Below are positions 1 to 4,197 of a DNA stretch of 5,079 bases, piece by piece. Origin of the DNA: Roseovarius sp. GTDB taxonomy: Bacteria > Pseudomonadota > Alphaproteobacteria > Rhodobacterales > Rhodobacteraceae. Under the pieces are notes generated by a model. It searched no databases. It was not told where the DNA came from and worked only from the letters and a program-made list of their open reading frames with translations. The position numbers were made by a program, and so were the translations under genes. Location of the stretch: positions 1-5,079 of the forward strand of contig JALQUE010000256.1 in the NCBI GenBank assembly GCA_023260815.1. The letters are read 5' to 3'. Each line of letters opens with the position of its first letter. The stretch's first letter is position 1.

Positions 1-256
1 CCACATGGCCCGGCGTGTCGATCAGGTTGAGCACATATTGCTGACCGTCCTCGGCTGTGAAGTCGATGCGGACAGTGTTCGCCTTGATGGTGATGCCGCG
101 TTCGCGTTCGATATCCATCGAGTCGAGAAGCTGTTCCTTCATGTCCCGTTCGGCCACCGTGTCGGTCATCTGGATCAGACGATCGGCAAGGGTGGATTTA
201 CCGTGGTCGATATGGGCCACGATCGAGAAATTGCGGATATGCGAAAGCGGTGTCAT
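1..256 (-). CDS. lepA: Elongation factor 4 (LepA), N-terminal part, cut by the window edge
   Basis: Translational GTPase that binds stalled or mistranslocated ribosomes and promotes back-translocation; it acts in the cytoplasm or loosely at the membrane. The 85 visible codons start MTPLSHIRNFSIVAHIDHG and hold the start of the GTP-binding domain: G1/P-loop AHIDHGKST (residues 14-22), switch I/G2 with RGIT (53-56), and G3 DTPGH (80-84). The stretch ERERGITIKANTVRI separates LepA from EF-G, TypA and EF-Tu. Full-length LepA is about 600 residues, so roughly 85% lies outside the window. The ATG at 256 fits the usual family N-terminus. No Shine-Dalgarno sequence precedes it, and a promoter-like element ends 7 bp upstream (see 257-292). 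It is divergent from the acylphosphatase gene. Identity is near certain; only the start is slightly open. Confidence 0.97.
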   Translation of the reverse strand, partial: MTPLSHIRNFSIVAHIDHGKSTLADRLIQMTDTVAERDMKEQLLDSMDIERERGITIKANTVRIDFTAEDGQQYVLNLIDTPGHV

Positions 257-292
257 GCGCAGGGATATGCGCCGCAATGCAGGCTTGGTCAA
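257..292 (-). promoter_or_regulatory. Candidate lepA promoter giving a leaderless transcript
   Basis: Read on the minus strand, a TTGACC -35 (287-292) is separated by exactly 17 bp from a CATATC -10 (264-269). Seven bases (257-263) then lead to the lepA ATG. A normal initiation distance would put +1 at or within a base or two of the A of the ATG. This fits the absence of any purine-rich Shine-Dalgarno sequence. The -35 matches the sigma-70 consensus at 5 of 6 positions; the -10 is weaker, as is common in alphaproteobacteria. The element is seen in the sequence; its function is inferred. Confidence 0.42.
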
Positions 293-370
293 TAGCTGGC
301 GTCGGGGGATGGCAGGACCGGGAACGGTTTGCGGATGCGATGATGCAGACAAGACGCGAAAGGAGCTGAC

Positions 371-649
371 ATGACGCAGACGACAGCCCGTCACGCCCGG
401 ATCACGGGCCGGGTGCAAGGGGTGGCGTTCCGGGCCTGGGTGCAGCGCCAAGCGCAGGCGCGCGGCCTGACGGGATGGGTCAGGAACGAGGCCGATGGCA
501 CGGTGACCGCCTTGATCCAAGGGCCGCGCGATGTGGTGCAGGACATGCTGGCGGCGCTGCATGGCGGGCCGGATCGCGCACGGGTGGACCGGGTGGACAC
601 GGCTCTGGCCGACCCTGCCGGGCTGGACCGGTTCGAAATCCGGCGCTGA
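371..649 (+). CDS. acyP: Acylphosphatase
   Basis: Small cytoplasmic enzyme hydrolysing carboxyl-phosphate bonds in acyl phosphates such as 1,3-bisphosphoglycerate, carbamoyl phosphate and acetyl phosphate. The 92-residue product has the normal family length. It carries the phosphate-binding signature GRVQGVAFR (residues 13-21), with the catalytic Arg at R21, and the second signature GWVRNEADGTV (35-45), with the catalytic Asn at N39. Both catalytic residues of the alpha/beta acylphosphatase fold are therefore present. The start is well supported: an AGGAG (361-365, within GAAAGGAG) lies 5 nt before the ATG. It is divergent from lepA and convergent with the GAPDH-family gene, with two inverted repeats between their stops. 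No convincing promoter was seen in the 114-bp lepA-acyP gap. The physiological substrate in bacteria is generally unsettled. Confidence 0.95.
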   Translation: MTQTTARHARITGRVQGVAFRAWVQRQAQARGLTGWVRNEADGTVTALIQGPRDVVQDMLAALHGGPDRARVDRVDTALADPAGLDRFEIRR

Positions 650-691
650 GGCGGGGTCGGATTGGCGGGGCGGGTTGGCTGCCGGGTGGTG

Positions 692-714
692 CCGGAAACT
701 TTGAAAGTTTCCGG
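692..714. terminator. Perfect inverted repeat, 11+1+11 bp, in the convergent acyP/gap gap
   Basis: The arms CCGGAAACTTT (692-702) and AAAGTTTCCGG (704-714) are perfect inverted complements around one central G. As RNA this would fold with a loop of about 5 nt (TTGAA region) and an outer GC clamp of four pairs. It lies 43 bp after the acyP stop and 26 bp beyond the gap stop on the other strand, so it could terminate either transcript. No T-tract follows on either strand, so a classical intrinsic terminator is not proven. A dispersed palindromic repeat or protein-binding site is also possible. Confidence 0.6.
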
Positions 715-716
715 GG

Positions 717-737
717 CGATTTCTTTTGAAGAAATCG
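717..737. terminator. Perfect inverted repeat, 9+3+9 bp, just after the gap stop
   Basis: The arms CGATTTCTT (717-725) and AAGAAATCG (729-737) flank a TTG loop; CAA on the minus strand. The structure lies 2 bp beyond the stop codon of the leftward GAPDH-family gene (stop at 740-742). It follows the 692-714 palindrome after only two bases. On the plus strand it is followed by TTT, a very short tract. The position between two converging stops suggests bidirectional termination or protection of mRNA 3' ends. Confidence 0.6.
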
Positions 738-739
738 TT

Positions 740-1735
740 TCAGCGGGCGCCGATGAGGCGGGCCATGTCGAGCATCCGGCACGAAAAGCCCCATTCGTTG
801 TCATACCAGCCAAACACCCGCAAAAGCCCGCCATTGGACACCGACGTTTCCAGCCCGCTCATGATGACCGATTCGGGCCGACCGCGCAGATCCGAGCTGA
901 CCAGCGGCTGCGTGGTCCAGCCAAACACCGCAGAGCGATCGGCGGCGGCCTTGAGAACCGCGTTCACCTCGTCGCGGGAGACCGGCGCGCGCGTCTGCAC
1001 GGTCAGGTCCAGACAGGACACACTGGCGGTGGGCACACGGATCGCCCGCGCCTCGATCCGGTCTTTCATATGCGGCAGCACAAGCCCGGTCTGATGCTGC
1101 GCGCTGGTGGTGGTGGGCACCATCGACAGGGCGGCGGCACGGCTGCGTTCGGGCGCGCTGCGCGGTTTGTCGACGGTCGGCTGGCTGCCGGTGTAGCAAT
1201 GCACGGTGGTCATCTGGCCGCTGACCACCCCGAACGCGTCATCCAGCAACCGCACCAGCGGCGCCAGAGCGTTGGTCGTGCAAGACGCGTTCGAGATGAT
1301 GCGTTGATCGGTCAGATCGCTCTCGTTGGCACCGAGGACCAGCGTCACATCGGCTTCGGCGGAGGGGCCGGAGACCAGCACCGCCGCGGCCCCTGCGGCC
1401 AGCCCGCGTTCGGCCATCGCGCGCGCGCCGCCCATACCGGTGCATTCCAGCACCACATCCACGCCCGACAGATCCAGCGCGCGCAAATCCTGCGCGGCGT
1501 GAAACGGGATCGCACGCCCATCGACGGTGAGAACGCCCTGCCCTGCCGCCACCTCGCCGGGCCAGGGGCCGAAGACGCTGTCATACTGGAAGAGGTAAGC
1601 GCAGGTGGGCAGCGGCTCGATCTCGTTGATGAGGACAAGGTCGATATCGGGCGCATCGCGCAAGAGGATGCGCAGAAGCGTGCGGCCGATGCGGCCAAAG
1701 CCGTTGATGGCGACGCGGAGGGGGCGGGTTGGCAT
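740..1735 (-). CDS. gap: Type I glyceraldehyde-3-phosphate dehydrogenase family protein (divergent paralogue, possibly erythrose-4-phosphate dehydrogenase-like)
   Basis: The family oxidises an aldose phosphate with NAD(P), classically glyceraldehyde 3-phosphate to 1,3-bisphosphoglycerate. The 331 residues match normal length. Visible are the Rossmann motif NGFGRIGR (11-18), the active-site SNASCTTNALAP with Cys152, catalytic His179 in TTVHCYT, the sugar-phosphate Arg in AIRVPT (R233), and YDNEWGF (311-317). Several sites are unusual. The NAD-ribose position reads INEIE (E38) where GAPDH normally has Asp; Epd has Glu there. The phosphate loop reads PTTTS (S211) where PTSTG is standard. The usual GDQ after the His reads GSQ, and Cys180 follows the His. 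I infer a paralogue of the main glycolytic enzyme with altered kinetics or substrate. A GGAG (plus strand 1742-1745) 6 nt before the ATG supports the start. It lies downstream of the SRAP gene on the same strand after 108 bp, with its own promoter candidate there. Confidence 0.9.
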   Translation of the reverse strand: MPTRPLRVAINGFGRIGRTLLRILLRDAPDIDLVLINEIEPLPTCAYLFQYDSVFGPWPGEVAAGQGVLTVDGRAIPFHAAQDLRALDLSGVDVVLECTGMGGARAMAERGLAAGAAAVLVSGPSAEADVTLVLGANESDLTDQRIISNASCTTNALAPLVRLLDDAFGVVSGQMTTVHCYTGSQPTVDKPRSAPERSRAAALSMVPTTTSAQHQTGLVLPHMKDRIEARAIRVPTASVSCLDLTVQTRAPVSRDEVNAVLKAAADRSAVFGWTTQPLVSSDLRGRPESVIMSGLETSVSNGGLLRVFGWYDNEWGFSCRMLDMARLIGAR

Positions 1736-1766
1736 GTCAGGCTCCGATGCGTTGGACGGGACGTGT

Positions 1767-1794
1767 CGGTTGGGCGGCGTCCCGGTTGGGCGGC
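1767..1794. repeat. Two 12-bp direct repeats upstream of the GAPDH-family gene
   Basis: CGGTTGGGCGGC occurs perfectly at 1767-1778 and 1783-1794, one copy every 16 bp with a 4-bp spacer. A degraded copy with one base missing (CGTTGGACGGG) lies at 1750-1760. The second copy abuts the candidate -10 of the gap promoter and the first falls within its leader, a place where a repressor would act. The operator role is inference; a local duplication with no function is possible. Confidence 0.4.
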
Positions 1795-1823
1795 ACTGTG
1801 GCGCGCGACCGCGCGAATGCCAA
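1795..1823 (-). promoter_or_regulatory. Weak candidate promoter for the GAPDH-family gene
   Basis: On the minus strand a TTGGCA -35 (1818-1823) is followed after 17 bp by CACAGT (1795-1800) as -10. This would start transcription near 1788 and give a leader of about 50 nt that includes the Shine-Dalgarno sequence. The -35 matches the consensus at 5 of 6 positions, the -10 at only 3. The spacer holds an alternating CG inverted repeat (CGCGCG at 1802-1807 and 1810-1815), which may be chance in such GC-rich DNA. Confidence 0.28.
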
Positions 1824-1843
1824 CCACGAAAACCGGACCGGGG

Positions 1844-2509
1844 TCAGACCTCGATCGGGGCGATCAGGTCGGCCCCGGTGGCGCGGTTGGAATTCACCGC
1901 AGGATCGACGCGCCAGAAGGTCAGCGCCGCATCGGGGGCGGGACGCATCAGGGCTGCCGCGCCATGCCCGGCCTCGCCCAGCCACAAAGGCCAGTCGCGG
2001 GGGGCCAGGATCACCGGCATCCGGCTGTGCAGGCGCTGCATCGGGGGGTTGGCGGCACAGGTCACGATGGCGCAGGTGGTCACCCGGTCCTCGCCCTGTC
2101 CCCAGTCCTGATAGATCCCGGCAAAGGCCAGCGGGCTATCATCGGCAGGCGTGATATACCACGGCAGGCGGTTCGCGTCGGCATCCTTGGTCCATTCGTA
2201 AAAGCCGCTGGCGGGGATCAGGCAGCGCCGGTCGCGACAAGCGGTGCGAAAGGCGGGTTTCTCGGCGATGGTTTCGGCGCGGGCATTGATCAGAAGCGGG
2301 CCGTCGGAGGGGGTTTTGTACCAATGCGGAATGAACCCCCACCGCATCGCGCCCAACCGACGCCCCTCGGGGGCTGTGGTCACGGTGTGGACGCGGTTGG
2401 TGGGACAGATGTTGTAATCGGGCGGATCGGGCAGATCATTGGCCGGGGCCGCCGCAAAGAGCTGCGCCATCGCGTCATTGGGCAGCGTGAGGGCGAAGCG
2501 GCCGCACAT
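1844..2509 (-). CDS. yedK: SRAP domain protein (YedK/HMCES family), abasic-site DNA-protein crosslinker
   Basis: SRAP proteins shield abasic sites in single-stranded DNA by forming a thiazolidine crosslink between the DNA aldehyde and the N-terminal Cys exposed after Met removal. The 221 residues match the family. Key residues sit at family positions: Cys2 in MCGRF, N75 and R77 in NARAET (75-80), E105 in GFYEW (102-106), and H161 in HSRMPVIL, equivalent to the catalytic His of E. coli YedK. Other family marks are WGFIPHW (57-63) and CLIPASGFYEW (96-106). The ATG at 2509 is chosen because Cys must be residue 2. A longer reading from 2587 adds 26 residues, runs inside the preceding gene and would bury Cys2. 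The start lies 5 nt after the methyltransferase stop with no good Shine-Dalgarno sequence, so translational coupling is likely. No SOS box was seen nearby. Confidence 0.95.
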   Translation of the reverse strand: MCGRFALTLPNDAMAQLFAAAPANDLPDPPDYNICPTNRVHTVTTAPEGRRLGAMRWGFIPHWYKTPSDGPLLINARAETIAEKPAFRTACRDRRCLIPASGFYEWTKDADANRLPWYITPADDSPLAFAGIYQDWGQGEDRVTTCAIVTCAANPPMQRLHSRMPVILAPRDWPLWLGEAGHGAAALMRPAPDAALTFWRVDPAVNSNRATGADLIAPIEV

Positions 2510-2514
2510 CGCGT

Positions 2515-3714
2515 CTAGGCGCCCTTGAGGATCGACGAATAGAGCAGCGCACCCCAGCCGGTCAGTTCGGTTTCGATCTGCGCCCATGTCGCGCCCATCG
2601 AGATGGGGTCGGTGCCGGTGACCTGAGCGATCTGTGCCAGGCTGCGCCGCCCGTCGATGGCCGCGATCAGGGGCGCGGCTTGTTTGGGCAAGACCAGGCG
2701 CGCGGTCACGGACCCGAAGCCAAGCTGCGGGCGCTGGCCTTGCGCCACGGCCTGCGCCAGGGCGCGCGGGTCGATCCCCTTGAGGTGGGGAATTCGCGCA
2801 CGGTTGCGTCCCGAGGCCGGACTGCGCGCCGCATCCGACGCCACGGCATAGCCGACATGCACCTTGATCGTGCCATTGAGCTGCTCGGCCACGGCCATCG
2901 CGTCAAGATCGCCCAGATGCGGGGGGCGGTCGGTCAGGCGGGCCAGATCATAGAGCGCGGGCATCGTGAAGCCCGACAAGGCCCAGCCCGTCGCCTGCAT
3001 CGTTTCAAGGAGTTCGGCCACGGTGAAGGCGCGATCCTGACTGTGCAGCAGCAGATCGTAAAAGCCTGCGTCGCTGTCCTTGTGATCGCCCAGATTGGGG
3101 TTGGTCCGGAACGGGTGCCCGTCAGGCAGACGGTCAAGCAGCGCGCGGGCACGCGACAGACGCTCGGCGGGGTCAAGCCCCTGATAGAGCGTGCCGAACG
3201 CCGCCTGCAGCGGATAAACGCCCGAGCGGCCATAGGGCGCGTAGACCATGAAGCCCATACCGCCCCCCGGCGCGAGGGCTGCCCGCAAGGCGGCAAAGCC
3301 CGCGCCCGGATCGGGCAGGTGGTGCAGAACACCGCAGCAATCGATATAATCGAAGCTCCCCAGATCCGGCGCATCGAGCAGGCTGCCTGTCAGAAAGGTG
3401 ATCGCATCGAGACCGCGCGCCGCCGCGCGCGCCTCGGCCACCTTGCGCGAGGCGGTGGAGAGATCGAGATAGGTCACCGCGCAGGGCCGGCCCGCCTGCT
3501 TCATCAGCGCGGCAATCTGGATCAGCCCGTCGCCTGTGCCGCCGCCGGCCACCAGAACGCGCAGCGGCTGCGACCAGTCACGGCAGCCGTCGAACAGGAA
3601 ATGGTCGATCTCAAGGGGATGAGAGGGCGAACCGGTGACAAGGCGCCGCGCTTCGTCAGCGGGATCGCGTTCGGGGTAAGGGTAGGCTTCGTACTGGGCC
3701 TTGACGGTGGTCAT
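2515..3714 (-). CDS. Class I SAM-dependent methyltransferase with an unassigned C-terminal domain
   Basis: The 399-residue protein has a seven-strand Rossmann-type methyltransferase core. Motif I is VLVAGGGTGDG (53-63), the acidic residue binding the SAM ribose is D84 in YLDLS (82-86), and the post-motif strand DYIDCCGVLHHLPDP (122-136) is followed by the APGGG turn (148-152). The N-terminus QYEAYPYPERDP (7-18) is a (Y/N)PYP-type motif found before the core in a group of bacterial methyltransferases. Residues about 330-395 form a separate segment (IDGRRSLAQIAQ at 353-364) that looks like a small winged-helix or PqqD-like fold; I cannot assign it. The acceptor substrate is unknown. A GAGG (plus strand 3721-3724) 6 nt before the ATG supports the start. 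A very weak promoter match (TTGCAA at 3771-3776, CAGACT at 3749-3754) lies upstream. The stop is 5 nt from the SRAP start, so the two form an operon. Confidence 0.88.
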   Translation of the reverse strand: MTTVKAQYEAYPYPERDPADEARRLVTGSPSHPLEIDHFLFDGCRDWSQPLRVLVAGGGTGDGLIQIAALMKQAGRPCAVTYLDLSTASRKVAEARAAARGLDAITFLTGSLLDAPDLGSFDYIDCCGVLHHLPDPGAGFAALRAALAPGGGMGFMVYAPYGRSGVYPLQAAFGTLYQGLDPAERLSRARALLDRLPDGHPFRTNPNLGDHKDSDAGFYDLLLHSQDRAFTVAELLETMQATGWALSGFTMPALYDLARLTDRPPHLGDLDAMAVAEQLNGTIKVHVGYAVASDAARSPASGRNRARIPHLKGIDPRALAQAVAQGQRPQLGFGSVTARLVLPKQAAPLIAAIDGRRSLAQIAQVTGTDPISMGATWAQIETELTGWGALLYSSILKGA

Positions 3715-3796
3715 TCAGCGCCTCGAGACGGTCAGAGCATCGCGGCCAAGTCTGCCCTGCCGGGGCGCGATTGCAAAGGGGCCGTATCGCCGGGCT

Positions 3797-3830
3797 GGTT
3801 TGTCGCTTGACCGGTTTGTCGCTTGACCGG
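3797..3830. repeat. Perfect 16-bp tandem repeat, 2.1 copies, in the divergent promoter region
   Basis: The unit GGTTTGTCGCTTGACC occurs at 3797-3812 and 3813-3828 with no spacer, followed by GG of a third copy. Each unit ends in TTGACC, a -35-like hexamer, and the junction forms the palindrome ACCGGT (3810-3815). The repeat lies between the methyltransferase and DUF952 starts, so it could be a duplicated regulator site for either. A recent slippage duplication is the simple alternative. Confidence 0.85.
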
Positions 3831-3858
3831 CGCGCGCGCGCAAGGCATCACCCGTGCC
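3823..3858 (+). promoter_or_regulatory. Candidate DUF952-pyrD promoter giving a leaderless transcript
   Basis: The second tandem-repeat unit supplies a TTGACC -35 (3823-3828). After 17 bp comes CATCAC (3846-3851) as a weak -10, then 7 bp to the ATG at 3859. Spacings are identical to those at the lepA promoter candidate (257-292), and neither gene has a well-placed Shine-Dalgarno sequence. The first TTGACC copy (3807-3812) has only alternating GC at the matching -10 distance. The spacer includes a 12-bp run of alternating G and C (3830-3841). Confidence 0.38.
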
Positions 3859-4197
3859 ATGCTGATTTACAAGATTTTCCACACCGATGAATGGCAGGCG
3901 CTGCGTCGCGAGGGGGTTACCCGTGGCGCGCCGGTCGATCTGGCCGATGGCTATATCCATTTCTCGACCGCCGCGCAGGCGGCCGAGACGGCCGCGAAGC
4001 ATTTCGCGGGACAGGACGGGTTGATGCTGGTGGCGGTCGAGGCCGAAACGCTTGGCGGCGCCCTGACATGGGAGCCGTCGCGCGGCGGGGCGCTGTTTCC
4101 GCATCTCTACCGCGATCTGCGGCTGGAGGATGTGCAGTGGGCGCAACCTCTGCCCCTGGCCGACGGGGTGCATCAGTTTCCACCGGGTCTGGAATGA
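3859..4197 (+). CDS. DUF952 family protein
   Basis: Cytoplasmic protein of unknown function. The 112 residues match the family's compact single-domain length. Conserved features are the start MLIYKIFHTDEW, the core DGYIHFST (30-37), AAKHFAGQDGL (45-55) and the stretch WEPSRGGALFPHLY (71-84). There is no signal peptide or membrane segment. The ATG at 3859 is preferred because family members begin MLIYKI. A TTG at 3823 would add 12 low-complexity residues encoded by the tandem repeat and a GC run, and it coincides with the putative -35. The only purine-rich element upstream, AAGG at 3842-3845, is 13 nt away, too far for a normal ribosome site. The stop overlaps the pyrD start (ATGA, 4194-4197), so the two are cotranscribed and coupled. 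I recall a proposed structural relation of DUF952 to the ADP-ribosyltransferase fold; this is unverified here. Confidence 0.92.
   Translation: MLIYKIFHTDEWQALRREGVTRGAPVDLADGYIHFSTAAQAAETAAKHFAGQDGLMLVAVEAETLGGALTWEPSRGGALFPHLYRDLRLEDVQWAQPLPLADGVHQFPPGLE

Noticed and set aside
57..374. Plus-strand open frames over the lepA start and the lepA-acyP gap
   Set aside because: They are antisense to the conserved GTPase motifs of lepA and have no recognisable product.
1802..1815. CGCGCG inverted repeat as a terminator for the SRAP gene
   Set aside because: The loop is only 2 nt, the sequence is simple alternating CG, and no T-tract follows on the minus strand.
662..2518. A 618-codon open frame on the plus strand opposite the GAPDH-family and SRAP genes
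   Set aside because: It is antisense to two genes with clear catalytic motifs, and its translation is low in complexity (Gly, His, Arg and Gln rich) with no recognisable domain. Long antisense frames are expected in GC-rich DNA.
2510..2587. A 26-residue N-terminal extension of the SRAP protein
   Set aside because: It would lie inside the methyltransferase gene and would hide the Cys2 that must be N-terminal for SRAP chemistry.
2680..3810. A 376-codon open frame on the plus strand opposite the methyltransferase
   Set aside because: It mirrors the methyltransferase codons, has no family-like motif and no ribosome site, and runs through the promoter region.
3797..3830. CRISPR-like repeat
   Set aside because: Only two 16-bp units abut each other with no spacers and no cas genes nearby.
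3823..3858. A TTG start for DUF952 adding 12 residues
   Set aside because: The added residues come from the tandem repeat and GC run and are not family-like; family members begin at MLIYKI.
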